This document shows, one piece after another, positions 52,735-61,708 of a stretch of 64,000 bases of DNA. The position numbers and the translations under genes are program-made. The notes below the pieces were generated by a model that was not told the DNA's origin, did not search any database, and was given only the letters and a program-made list of their open reading frames with translations. The stretch comes from Bacteroidota bacterium (GTDB lineage: Bacteria > Bacteroidota > Bacteroidia > Flavobacteriales_D > Crocinitomicaceae), in the NCBI GenBank assembly GCA_016192075.1, contig JACPUU010000001.1, forward strand, positions 62,001-126,000. Direction: 5' to 3'. The stretch's first letter is position 1. The number at the start of each line of letters is the position of its first letter.

Positions 52735-52778
52735 GCAAAATTTTCGTCTTGATTGGTTAGACGAATCGGCAATTTTGC
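52735..52778. promoter_or_regulatory. Long imperfect inverted repeat in the leader of the 1207-aa gene
   Basis: Outer arms gcaaaatt / aattttgc and inner arms ttcgtct / agacgaa, with a 5-nt one-sided bulge and a 9-nt loop. It ends 25 bp before the start codon. It may be an operator or a leader hairpin affecting translation. Confidence 0.5.
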
Positions 52779-53065
52779 ACTACTAAATTAAACGAAATAA
52801 TCGGGAAAAGGTTGTTTTATTTATTGGCTAAATCTTATAGGTAGAGGTAAATAGCACGAATTTGTACCGTAAAAGCGCCTGAAATTGGTAAAACTGATTG
52901 TTATCACCTGTACCTGTTGCAGAATATAAAAAGGCCCTTTTTAGAGCCATTGGTGGTCTGCTTTTGTGCAAAATCCTGGTTCGTTTGGAAGCGTATTTTT
53001 GCTTTTTTATGATCGGTATCCGATCATCCCTTTTTTAGAATCTGTCCGCTATTTATACCCTAAAG

Positions 53066-53100
53066 AAAGAAAGGGCGAATCATCGTCGCCCTTTCTTTTT
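53066..53100 (-). terminator. Terminator of the 1946-aa adhesin gene
   Basis: Perfect 13-nt stem (53066-53078 / 53086-53098, core aaagaaagggcga) with a 7-nt loop, 20 bp after the stop on the minus strand. It is rich in A and T at the base, so it could act on both strands. Confidence 0.8.
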
Positions 53101-53117
53101 AGTTTTTTGTTATGCTG

Positions 53118-56100
53118 TTATTTCAGAACAGTTACATGCCCGCGGTAAGTGTGCCGCCTGTCCGACATGTTTTCTTTGAATTCAATCTGCCACACATAAA
53201 CACCATCCTGCACAAGGCCCTGGTCTGAATAGGTTCCATCCCACCCAACGGTAGAGTTGTACGATTCAAAAACAATTTCTCCCCAGCGGTTGAAAATGGT
53301 CAGGTGATAATCAAACGGGTCAAAGCCGGATGTAAATACCGGGTGAAAACCTTCATTGAATTCATCATGGTCTGGTGTAAACACATTTGGAACATAGAAA
53401 ATCAGCACGTCCTGAATGGTAATCAGCTGCTGGGCAGTATCAGCGCACATGCCGTTGTTGTTAGATGCAATGAGCGTTGCCAGGTATGAATTCGGCACTT
53501 CAGGATAGGTATGTGTCGGGTTAATCTGGAAAACGTGTAAGGTGGTATCTCCAAAGTCCCATTCATAGGTATCTGCAAAATCTGACTCGTTGGTGAAATT
53601 CACTTCTGTATCACCAATGTCAAGAATTTGAGGTGAATAAGAGAAGGCTGCAACCGGGGTATCAAATACATTAATGTAGTTGGCAATTGATGCGGAACCG
53701 TAGCAGCCGTCAGCTGTGGTGACATTCAGCGATATTGAATAGGTGCCGGTGGCGAATGTATTGGTTACGTCTCCGCATCCCACTGCAGTGAGGCCGTTGC
53801 CAAAATCCCAGACACAATTCTGACCCGGAATGCTGGATGTGTTTGAAAATACCACCACAAAAGGTGAGCAGCCATTCAGTGTATCTGCAACAAATGAAAC
53901 AATCGGGTTGGCGTGAATGGTAATTACAAAATCTTCAGGTAATCCCTGGCAGCCGTTTGGTGAAGTAGGCGTCACAGATACCGTTACAGAAATGTCCGTT
54001 CCGGTACCATTTGTGGCAAGGAAAATTGGAATGTTACCGGTTCCTGCCAGGCCAAATCCAACATCAATACCGGTGGTGTTGGTCCATGCATAGGTTGAAC
54101 CGCCAATGGTTGAACCAAACGTTTGAACCACCAGGTTATTTCCTTCACAAATGTCCTGGTCTGCAAGTGTATTCATAACAGGTACCGGGTACGTTGAGAT
54201 GGTTGCATTTCCGGCAAGTGCGCTGGTGCAGCCATTTGCATCGGTTACAGAAACAAGGTCATACGATCCGATAGCGGCGCCTGAAATTGTATACGGAGAA
54301 CTGGCAATAGTAACAACAACCGGGGCGCCGTTGTAATTATAAGTCAGATCCCAGTTTGGCGTTCCGGCGGTCAGGTTTATGGTTATATCTGGCAATGGAT
54401 CTCCCGGACAAATGGTGGCCGTACCGGAAATGTTTGCTGCAGGTAATTCATTGACCGTAATGTCATCATCAAAAGTTGCCAATGCACATCCGGCAACATT
54501 TATGGTATTGGTAACGGTATAGGTACCGGGTGTGGTTGCACTTACATCAACAAGGCCGGTTGCCGGATTAATGGAAAGACCCGCAGGGGCTGCTGAAAAA
54601 ATTCCACCGCTGCCGCCGTTAATAAAAGTAGGAGAAGGATCAACGGCATTGGCACAATAAACACCAAAGGTAAAATCAGCAATCGGCGCATCGGTAATGG
54701 TGAGGTTTAATGTACTGGTCTGTGGACACAAAGAACCCGGTGCACCAGCAGTGTTGTAAGTAATTGCGTACGTACCCAAATCACTTGCACTGAGATCAAT
54801 AAAACCAGTTGCGGCCGTTAACACCAGGTTTGGCCCGCCGGTTACAACGGTGTATGTAAATGTTCCGCCGGCAAGTCCGGTAATGGTTGCTGTAGGGTCT
54901 GTTGACGTTTGACAATAGGTAAGTCCTGCCGGATAGACAAATGCCGGATCATCGAGTGGATTCACTGTTACCACCACCTGGTCAGTATTTGAACACAAAT
55001 CAGCATTTGTACCGGTAACCGTATAGGTATTTGTTGCAGCGGGGTTAAAGGCTACTCCATCTGTAACACCGTTGTCCCAGGCATATACACCTCCAACTCC
55101 GGCACCTGTTCCGCTCAATGTTACCGGATCACCAATACAGATTGTCTGATCGGGTCCGGCATCAATTACCGGTACCGGGTTTACAGTAACAGTAACCTGG
55201 TCTGTTCCCTGGCAACCACCAGGTCCGGTTCCGGTTACGGTATAAGTCAATGTAGCTGCGGGTGTAAATGTTACGCCATCCGTTACCCCGTTATCCCAGG
55301 TATAGCTGGTTGCGCCTGATCCGCTGAGAACTGATTGGTCACCCATACAAAGTGTCTGATCAGGACCGGCATCTACAACCGGTAACGGGTTAACCGTAAC
55401 AGTTATTGATGCTGTTTGCACACACACCGGGGTGAATGAAATATCATCCAGCGCAAAATCATTGCCGGCTACGTTTGTATTTAAATTGGTAATACAGATG
55501 TTGGCAGATGTTGCCGCACCGGAGTTCCAGGTACTGAAAAATTCATCCCAGATACAGGTTGTTCCCGATGCATTGAGATCAGCTCCGATAGGTACTCCGT
55601 TAATGGTGAATTGCAGAGTGGCCGGATTGGTTGGATAAACTGAGGCCAGCCAGGCAGAGAACATGTAATCTGTATTTGCCGTTACCGGAATGGTTTGACA
55701 CCACACTGTTGCACCCACTACTGAAGAACCGTTCACAACCATCATATTTCCGGCACCGGTGGTATTATCACCACAAGCCGAGAAACCGCCGTTGTAAGTT
55801 TGCGGTGTAGCAGTAATGTTATACTGAGCCTCACCGGTATTGGTAGGGGCTACGTATGTGTAAGCAGAACTGAAACCAGTATTTCCGCCACTGAAATCAC
55901 CATTCACAATCAGGTTTGACCCAAGTGTATAAGAGGTCACATTATAGGTGGTAGTTGTAACCGGGCAAACGTTTTGTGTTGTCAGCGATGAGTCCGTAAT
56001 TCCCGGATTCGGGTCCCACACAAACGAATCGCCGCCGGCTACAGTCAGTGTTGTACAGTCACCCTCGCAAATGGCAACATCCGGACTCACCACAATAGGT

Positions 56101-58958
56101 GTTGGGTTCAGAATGGTAACGGTAATATCATCTGTATCAATACAGCCCGTTGCGTTCAGCGTGAGTGTATAGGTAGTGGTGACGGCAGGTGTGGCAACCG
56201 GGTTCAGAATGTTGGTTGCAGACAAGGTTGCGCCGGGTGCCCAGCTTGGTGTTCCTAAGCCAGACCCGTTGAGCATAATGCTGCTTCCCGGACAAATGGA
56301 AACGTCAGGGCCGGCATTGGCAACAGGCGCGTTGATGATATTGATAACAAGTGTAGAGTCATCGGGGCAGGGACCTGGTGTTGTATATGTAACGTTGTAG
56401 GTTCCGGGGGTAGAGCCGGCTGGTGTAATTTGTCCGGAGACCGCATTGATAGCCAGCCCTGCCGGTGATGATGTAAATGATCCGCCGGCTACTCCCGAAA
56501 TAACCGGGTTCATGGCAGCAGCGGTTATACACAAGGTCGTATTCGGATAATTAAATCCGGGGTTTTGTGAAGGAGGAAATGGTCCGCCGGTTACTGTATA
56601 CGGACATCCGTTTCCGTCATTAACAGTAAACGAATACATTTCTCCGCCATTTAATCCGTTAATTACAAAAGAACCATTGTTTGGTGCTGTTGTGCTGGTA
56701 AAACTTGCCGTTACCGGAAGCAGGTTGCTCGCCGTAAAATTAGTACCATTCAGTTCGGGCAGCCCTCCTGAAACGGTAACCGTTGCAGTACCGTTGTTAC
56801 AGTCCTGAACAATAACCGAGTTGAATTCAGGAAGGTATTGTACCGCATACGGTGCACCCAATTCATAACAAGGCATGGTTGTATTCACATAACTGTAAGT
56901 TCCGTTTGACATGCTGTACATGGTGATTGGAACGTAGTAAATGGTATTGTTCGTGAATGTACCCGGAGGGAACGCATTGATCATTCCCAGGTCATTGAGG
57001 TCAGACAAATTAAAATCACTTACCAATCCAAGGAAACAAGGGTCATCCGGTACATCGGTTACCAGGTTGGGTACAAGTGCTACAGTTGGCGGGCATGAAT
57101 AAATCAACCAGGATACACCCGGATCATACGGTGGCCCCGGAGGCGCAAATTGTTGTGCCGGTGGTATAAAATCCATGTTTGAGTTGATATCAATCTGGTC
57201 ACCGTAACAAAGCACATAGTTATTTGGACTTGAGCCGGTAATGGTTGCTGTAAATGTTCCAATATCAACACCGCATGCGCAAGACGGCGGTGCGGTTGAA
57301 TTGATGACACTGGTACAAGCCGGGTTAGCGCTGAAGAAAACAGTTATGGTAATTGCAGCTCCGTCAGACGGAATGCCGGTGATGGTATAGTTGTCCGGAC
57401 TGGTGAAAGGGGCATTGATGGTGGTGGTGTAGGTTGATGTTCCGTTATCCACTTCAATAACCAGTGTACCGCCGCCGGGCGGAGATGAATACTGTACTGT
57501 ACCGGTAACTTCAAATGTATTGTCAGGTAAACAAGCACCAATGTTGGCGGTGAAGTTGTCCATATTACAGGTACATACCGGCGCCGTGTAGTTTATGGTT
57601 TGTGTACAGGCCGGGTCGGCTGTGAAATAGGCCGTAACATCGCATGCAGCGCCATTGGCGGTCTGTCCGGTCAGGTTATAGTTGGTAGGAGATAGAAACG
57701 GTGCATTAAATACCTGCTGAACGCCATTACAATCTTCAACAATTAACGAGCCAGTCGCAGGTGCATTTACAAAGGTGACCTGCCCGCTTGTAGAATAGGT
57801 ACTTGGTCCCACCACGCAAGCGCCAACGTTGGCTGTAAAATTTGTAATGGAGCACGGTACACTGCAGTCAATAACCTGAACGCTGATTGATGAAGATGAC
57901 TGACAAGGGGGTTGTCCGATAACATAGTTGATGGTGTGTGTACCAACACCTGCCGCTGCAGGATCAAACATACCGGTTGTACTGATACCGGTTCCTGACC
58001 AGTCTCCACCCATGTTTACAGCTGTCATCTGGAATGCAGGATCAGTTGTACACATAACACCAACCGGGTTGATTGTCGGATCAGGAGGACCTGTCTGGGC
58101 AGCTGGCGGCGGTGCCAGATCCATGGTAAATGTTGTCGATGTTCCGCTCCAGTTTTCAACCACAATCATAACTACGTCACCGGCCGTAACGTTGGGTGAC
58201 GGAACCGATGATGTGCAGGGGAAAGAAGTACCAAACTGGTTACAGCCATTGGAAAAATCAGCATAGTTACAACCAATTTCATTGCCGGTATTTTGAATGG
58301 CAACGCAAGGGTCTTGTCCTGTAGGGATATCAAAAATGGCAACATCGAGGAAACCGGTAGCGGCATCACCATCAATTAGTAATTCCAGCGGTCCGCTGGA
58401 TGTGATATAGAGCACAATGTAGGCATAGTCAGGTCCAAAAAAGTCCAGGCATGAACTTACGGGAGGTCCTGGGGTGTTAAATCCAAACGGACCGGCTACA
58501 CCAGGGGTACAAATGGTAATGTCTGTATTACAACCGTTGCCTGATTGTACCGGGGGGGTACAGGTTATTTCCACATCAACACAGGTGGCTGAACTTAAAC
58601 AGGGAAATTCATCAAGCAATAAATTAACGGTGCCGGTAAGCGTTGCCACCCAGGTAATGGTCGATTGTGTACCGCAGTCATCATCATTAGAGCCCAGTAC
58701 TGTAGTACCTGTGCTATTGTATAATGTTAACTCTGTATCAATAGTCGTTCCCCCGCAGGTGGTAAAGGTGTAGGTGTTTCCGCTGGTAACGCTGAGAGAA
58801 ACATATTCTCCCGGATTCATACAACCAATGTTCATGGTACCCGGACAAGCAGGTGGTGTAGCGTCCATGAGAAAGGTGTTGTCGTATGCACATTGAGCGT
58901 TTGAAGCCCATGAAACAAATCCGGCAAAAACAAGGGTTAGTAGTTTTTTCATGTTCAA
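53118..58958 (-). CDS. giant secreted multi-module protein with gliding-motility C-terminal domain (1946 aa)
   Basis: Signal peptide (MKKLLTLVFAGFVSWASNAQ, from residue 3). An N-terminal pre-peptidase-like beta domain (YTFTTCGGTTIDTELTLYNSTGTTVLGSNDD) is followed by many Ig/PKD-like modules. Two near-identical modules lie in tandem in the middle (VDAGPDQTLCMGD... and IDAGPDQTICIGD..., about 75 aa each), one carbohydrate-binding-like insert (SNLIVNGDFSGGNTGF), and a C-terminal type B T9SS domain nearly identical to that of the 1207-aa paralog. At about 200 kDa it should be surface exposed. It follows the coiled-coil gene by 6 bp. Confidence 0.9.
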   Translation of the reverse strand: MNMKKLLTLVFAGFVSWASNAQCAYDNTFLMDATPPACPGTMNIGCMNPGEYVSLSVTSGNTYTFTTCGGTTIDTELTLYNSTGTTVLGSNDDDCGTQSTITWVATLTGTVNLLLDEFPCLSSATCVDVEITCTPPVQSGNGCNTDITICTPGVAGPFGFNTPGPPVSSCLDFFGPDYAYIVLYITSSGPLELLIDGDAATGFLDVAIFDIPTGQDPCVAIQNTGNEIGCNYADFSNGCNQFGTSFPCTSSVPSPNVTAGDVVMIVVENWSGTSTTFTMDLAPPPAAQTGPPDPTINPVGVMCTTDPAFQMTAVNMGGDWSGTGISTTGMFDPAAAGVGTHTINYVIGQPPCQSSSSISVQVIDCSVPCSITNFTANVGACVVGPSTYSTSGQVTFVNAPATGSLIVEDCNGVQQVFNAPFLSPTNYNLTGQTANGAACDVTAYFTADPACTQTINYTAPVCTCNMDNFTANIGACLPDNTFEVTGTVQYSSPPGGGTLVIEVDNGTSTYTTTINAPFTSPDNYTITGIPSDGAAITITVFFSANPACTSVINSTAPPSCACGVDIGTFTATITGSSPNNYVLCYGDQIDINSNMDFIPPAQQFAPPGPPYDPGVSWLIYSCPPTVALVPNLVTDVPDDPCFLGLVSDFNLSDLNDLGMINAFPPGTFTNNTIYYVPITMYSMSNGTYSYVNTTMPCYELGAPYAVQYLPEFNSVIVQDCNNGTATVTVSGGLPELNGTNFTASNLLPVTASFTSTTAPNNGSFVINGLNGGEMYSFTVNDGNGCPYTVTGGPFPPSQNPGFNYPNTTLCITAAAMNPVISGVAGGSFTSSPAGLAINAVSGQITPAGSTPGTYNVTYTTPGPCPDDSTLVINIINAPVANAGPDVSICPGSSIMLNGSGLGTPSWAPGATLSATNILNPVATPAVTTTYTLTLNATGCIDTDDITVTILNPTPIVVSPDVAICEGDCTTLTVAGGDSFVWDPNPGITDSSLTTQNVCPVTTTTYNVTSYTLGSNLIVNGDFSGGNTGFSSAYTYVAPTNTGEAQYNITATPQTYNGGFSACGDNTTGAGNMMVVNGSSVVGATVWCQTIPVTANTDYMFSAWLASVYPTNPATLQFTINGVPIGADLNASGTTCIWDEFFSTWNSGAATSANICITNLNTNVAGNDFALDDISFTPVCVQTASITVTVNPLPVVDAGPDQTLCMGDQSVLSGSGATSYTWDNGVTDGVTFTPAATLTYTVTGTGPGGCQGTDQVTVTVNPVPVIDAGPDQTICIGDPVTLSGTGAGVGGVYAWDNGVTDGVAFNPAATNTYTVTGTNADLCSNTDQVVVTVNPLDDPAFVYPAGLTYCQTSTDPTATITGLAGGTFTYTVVTGGPNLVLTAATGFIDLSASDLGTYAITYNTAGAPGSLCPQTSTLNLTITDAPIADFTFGVYCANAVDPSPTFINGGSGGIFSAAPAGLSINPATGLVDVSATTPGTYTVTNTINVAGCALATFDDDITVNELPAANISGTATICPGDPLPDITINLTAGTPNWDLTYNYNGAPVVVTIASSPYTISGAAIGSYDLVSVTDANGCTSALAGNATISTYPVPVMNTLADQDICEGNNLVVQTFGSTIGGSTYAWTNTTGIDVGFGLAGTGNIPIFLATNGTGTDISVTVSVTPTSPNGCQGLPEDFVITIHANPIVSFVADTLNGCSPFVVVFSNTSSIPGQNCVWDFGNGLTAVGCGDVTNTFATGTYSISLNVTTADGCYGSASIANYINVFDTPVAAFSYSPQILDIGDTEVNFTNESDFADTYEWDFGDTTLHVFQINPTHTYPEVPNSYLATLIASNNNGMCADTAQQLITIQDVLIFYVPNVFTPDHDEFNEGFHPVFTSGFDPFDYHLTIFNRWGEIVFESYNSTVGWDGTYSDQGLVQDGVYVWQIEFKENMSDRRHTYRGHVTVLK

Positions 58959-58964
58959 AGGGGC

Positions 58965-59471
58965 TTAGTCAATAATGGTATAACGTTCTGGCATAGACAA
59001 AATCCGCTCCTGTCGTTCTTTCGGCAGGCGTTCAAATTCTTCACGCGTAAGGGTGGTTTTGATTTGTCCGGCACCTTCATTTGTGGTTGCCTGACTTTTT
59101 TGCCATTCTAGTTTTTTTGCCCGGTATTCCTCATCACTCATGGTTCCCTGCGCTGGTGCATTGGTTTTTTGAGCATACTCAACGGAGTACAGGTAATTTT
59201 CAAGTGATTCAATTTTATGATTGATGTATTTGATCAGGCTTTCTACCCGGGCAATTTCTTCTGCGTTTTGAGAAGGGTTTGATTTCAGTTCATTTAAACG
59301 GATCAGCAAATTTTCTTTTTTACCCTGAAGCCTTGCAATCTCTTCTTTTGGTTCTGGTTTTTCAAATGCCTTTGATAAGGCAGGAGAAAGATTTGTTCCA
59401 CTGCTGTTGGTTTGTCCGTTTACCCAAAGATGGGAGGCAAGTAATGCCAGAAGGAAGAGCGTCTTTTTCAT
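58965..59471 (-). CDS. secreted coiled-coil protein coupled to the giant adhesin
   Basis: 168 aa from ATG 59471 (MKKTLFLLALLASHLWVNGQ signal peptide); ATG 59498 would add nine residues. A long helical, charged section (KEEIARLQGKKENLLIRLNELK, EEIARVESLIKYINHKIESLENYLYSVEYA) predicts a coiled coil. The C-terminal half has LTREEFERLPKERQERIL. No family recognised. It is the first gene of the unit with the 1946-aa adhesin, 6 bp apart. Confidence 0.78.
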   Translation of the reverse strand: MKKTLFLLALLASHLWVNGQTNSSGTNLSPALSKAFEKPEPKEEIARLQGKKENLLIRLNELKSNPSQNAEEIARVESLIKYINHKIESLENYLYSVEYAQKTNAPAQGTMSDEEYRAKKLEWQKSQATTNEGAGQIKTTLTREEFERLPKERQERILSMPERYTIID

Positions 59472-59555
59472 GGTATAGGTTTTTTGATCAAAACACAAGT
59501 GATCTATAATTGTTAAAAAATTAACTATTTATGGATCCTTATGTTACTTGACGGA

Positions 59556-59563
59556 CAAATTTA
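59556..59563 (-). promoter_or_regulatory. -7 promoter element of the coiled-coil/adhesin unit (TAAATTTG)
   Basis: Minus-strand TAAATTTG matches TAnnTTTG, 84 bp before ATG 59471. The leader is longer than that of the other genes here. Confidence 0.45.
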
Positions 59564-59627
59564 TAAAAAGTTGCCTTGGTTGTTTGAACCGTATATCCAG
59601 TAATTCAGCCGATTAACCTATAAGCAT

Positions 59628-59663
59628 AAAAAAAGCCGTTTTACCTGAGCAAAACGGCTTTTT
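59628..59663 (-). terminator. Terminator of the small Cys/Lys-rich protein gene
   Basis: Stem aaaagccgtttt / aaaacggctttt with an 8-nt loop, followed on the minus strand by a T-run. It is 20 bp after the stop at 59683. Confidence 0.88.
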
Positions 59664-59682
59664 CAAAAAGTGTTTAGAATGA

Positions 59683-59877
59683 TTATTTATTCTCTGTTTT
59701 CTTTTTGTCACAGGTAGTGGTAGAACCACCCTGGCAGCAAGAAGATGATTTTTTCTTGGTTGATTTTTTAGAAGTGGTAGTGCTGGTAGTTGTTTTTTTC
59801 TCACCGTCCTGCGCAAAAGAATTGGTTGCTACTCCTGTAAATCCAAGAAGTGCAATTGCTAAAATTAGTTTTTTCAT
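59683..59877 (-). CDS. small secreted Thr/Lys/Ser-rich protein with CC and C motifs
   Basis: 64 aa: signal peptide MKKLILAIALLGFTGVATNS-FAQ, then low-complexity TTTSTTTSKKSTKKK and SSSCCQGGSTTTC. The gene has a proper terminator and a normal signal peptide, so it is likely real. No family recognised; a small metal-binding or scaffold peptide is conceivable. Confidence 0.7.
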   Translation of the reverse strand: MKKLILAIALLGFTGVATNSFAQDGEKKTTTSTTTSKKSTKKKSSSCCQGGSTTTCDKKKTENK

Positions 59878-59992
59878 ATTCTGTAATTAAATAGTATTGA
59901 TTGAAGTAAAAGTAGAAATAAATACTACCGCTGATTGTTAAAAATCTGCTAAATCTTTTTGATGTGCTGAAAAAACAGGCTTAGTGAGTGGT

Positions 59993-60649
59993 TTATAATT
60001 CTCCCAATACGGTGGTTTTTCCCTGTACCACGTCATCTATTTTGACATTTAGTTTGGTGCCAGGTGGAACAAAAATGTCTACCCGCGAGCCAAACTTAAT
60101 GAAGCCAAATTCACTGGCGGCAGAAACTGTTTCATTCGCTTTGGAATAGCAAACAATTCTGCGGGCAACAGCACCTGCAATCTGGCGGAACAAAATTTCT
60201 TTACCATTTGCGTGCTGCACAACAACCGTGGTGCGTTCATTTTCGGTAGATGATTTCGGGTGCCAGGCTACCAGGTATTTTCCCGCGTGATATTTTACAT
60301 ACTTTGTAATACCTGAAATCGGATTCCATTGCACATGAACGTTTAGCGGTGACATGAAAATAGAAATCTGGATGCGTTTGTCTTTAAAATATTCGGTTTC
60401 TTCAGCCTCTTCAATCACCACCACTTTTCCATCTGCCGGGCATATAATCAGGTTATCACCCTGCGGTGCCACCCGGAAAGGAACTCTGAAAAATTGCACA
60501 ATGAGGTAAAACATCACCAGCAGAAATGCGTTGATCAGCCAGTACAAAATCAGGATATCTTTCAGGTAAAGATGGTTAACTGTAAAGATACCCGCGCACA
60601 GAACGAGCGTTATTAAAATAATTACATAACCTTCTTTGTGAATTTTCAT
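59993..60649 (-). CDS. psd: phosphatidylserine decarboxylase (short type)
   Basis: 218 aa from ATG 60649. Makes phosphatidylethanolamine. Two N-terminal membrane helices (about 8-50, IILITLVLCAGIFTV and LILYWLINAFLLVMFYLIV), then PADGKVVVIEEAEE, FMSPLNVHVQWNPISG and GEFGFIKFGSRVDIFVPP, whose Gly-Ser is the self-cleavage site giving the pyruvoyl Ser. The short form matches Bacteroidota/archaeal-type Psd. It starts 8 bp after the cdsA stop. Confidence 0.94.
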   Translation of the reverse strand: MKIHKEGYVIILITLVLCAGIFTVNHLYLKDILILYWLINAFLLVMFYLIVQFFRVPFRVAPQGDNLIICPADGKVVVIEEAEETEYFKDKRIQISIFMSPLNVHVQWNPISGITKYVKYHAGKYLVAWHPKSSTENERTTVVVQHANGKEILFRQIAGAVARRIVCYSKANETVSAASEFGFIKFGSRVDIFVPPGTKLNVKIDDVVQGKTTVLGEL

Positions 60650-60656
60650 AGGGAGA

Positions 60657-61499
60657 TTAGTCAAGTGTAAATGCAAAAATAAATTTCTCTAAAAAAAAGA
60701 TGACGGGTACTACAAAAAGTACGGCGTCAAACCGGTCTAAAATGCCACCGTGACCCGGCAAAATTGTTCCTGAATCTTTTACGTCAACGCTGCGTTTGAG
60801 CATGGATTCTACCAGATCACCCAACGTGCCAATGACACTTGCAACCAATGCATACGCAATAAATTTGACATAGCTCTGATCCAGAAAATAAGCCAATAAA
60901 ATGCCTGCAATCATGGCAAAAACAGCACCACCTATAAAGCCTTCCCAGGTTTTTTTTGGTGAAATGCGTTCAAACAATTTGTGCTTGCCGATTAATCTAC
61001 CTGTCAGATAAGCAAACGTATCATTGCACCAGATTAAAATGAAGATGGAAAGGACAGGCCAGAAATTATATGAACTATCGGTCATACGTGGTTTGTCAGC
61101 CAAAATATTCAATAACAAAAAAGGGATGACCAGGTAGAAAATTCCGGTATAGGTTAATGCAATATTTTCAAACGGTTTTTTTGTTGAGCGAAACAGTTCC
61201 ACAACTGATATCAGAATCAGGCTTGTGAGCAGAATGCCCAGTGTAACTGCTATAAAAAGTTTTGTAGACCCCTGATCAATTAAAATAACTGAAAAGTATA
61301 AAAGCGAACCAATGAGTGTACCAATAACGCGCTGCGGTTTTGTCTCCGTCTTTTCAAACAACTTGTAAAACTCCAGCAAACCAAATAGCACAACCAATCC
61401 AAAAGTTACATGCATGTACCAGCCGCCGAGCAAAATTGCTCCAACTAAAACCACCACAAAAATGGTTCCGGTAATGGCTCTTTGCCAGAAATTAGTCAT
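60657..61499 (-). CDS. cdsA: phosphatidate cytidylyltransferase
   Basis: 280 aa from ATG 61499 (MTNFWQRAITGTIFVV); in-frame ATGs further upstream lie inside the DUF2007 gene. Makes CDP-diacylglycerol from CTP and phosphatidate. About eight helices, and the CDS signature near the C-terminus (SVIGTLGDLVESMLKRSVDVKDSGTILPGHGGILDRFDA). The ATG overlaps the DUF2007 stop by 8 bp. It feeds psd in the same operon. Confidence 0.95.
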   Translation of the reverse strand: MTNFWQRAITGTIFVVVLVGAILLGGWYMHVTFGLVVLFGLLEFYKLFEKTETKPQRVIGTLIGSLLYFSVILIDQGSTKLFIAVTLGILLTSLILISVVELFRSTKKPFENIALTYTGIFYLVIPFLLLNILADKPRMTDSSYNFWPVLSIFILIWCNDTFAYLTGRLIGKHKLFERISPKKTWEGFIGGAVFAMIAGILLAYFLDQSYVKFIAYALVASVIGTLGDLVESMLKRSVDVKDSGTILPGHGGILDRFDAVLFVVPVIFFLEKFIFAFTLD

Positions 61500-61707
61500 G
61501 CAGTTTTTTGATGAGAAGTTTGGCTTTTTCGGCCTGGAGAAGCGGAACATAAAGTTCCACTTTTCCATCCGTAGTTCCATAGGTAGAATCTTTTTTATTC
61601 AAAAGAATCACATCTACATTGGCTTGTAAAAGTTTGTCCTGAACCTGCACAGCATCATTTTCAGCATAAGCTGAAAAAATACAGACCTGGTTTCCGACAT
61701 AACTCAT
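61492..61707 (-). CDS. DUF2007-type small protein
   Basis: 71 aa from ATG 61707, 1 bp after the ftsH stop. NQVCIFSAYAENDAVQVQDKLLQANVDVILLNKKDSTYGTTDGKVELYVPLLQAEKAKLLI matches the small ferredoxin-like DUF2007 fold (putative signal-transducing protein). Cytosolic. Its location between ftsH and cdsA is common in Bacteroidota, which suggests a role in protein or lipid membrane homeostasis. Confidence 0.85.
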   Translation of the reverse strand: MSYVGNQVCIFSAYAENDAVQVQDKLLQANVDVILLNKKDSTYGTTDGKVELYVPLLQAEKAKLLIKKLHD

Positions 61708-61708
61708 T

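Larger units (their letters stand above)
52710..53117. other. Spacer between the two giant adhesin genes
   Basis: 408 bp without a gene. It holds the leader hairpin of the 1207-aa gene, a terminator for the 1946-aa gene (53066-53100) and a presumed promoter for the shorter gene that I cannot place (no TAnnTTTG within 100 bp). Confidence 0.6.
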
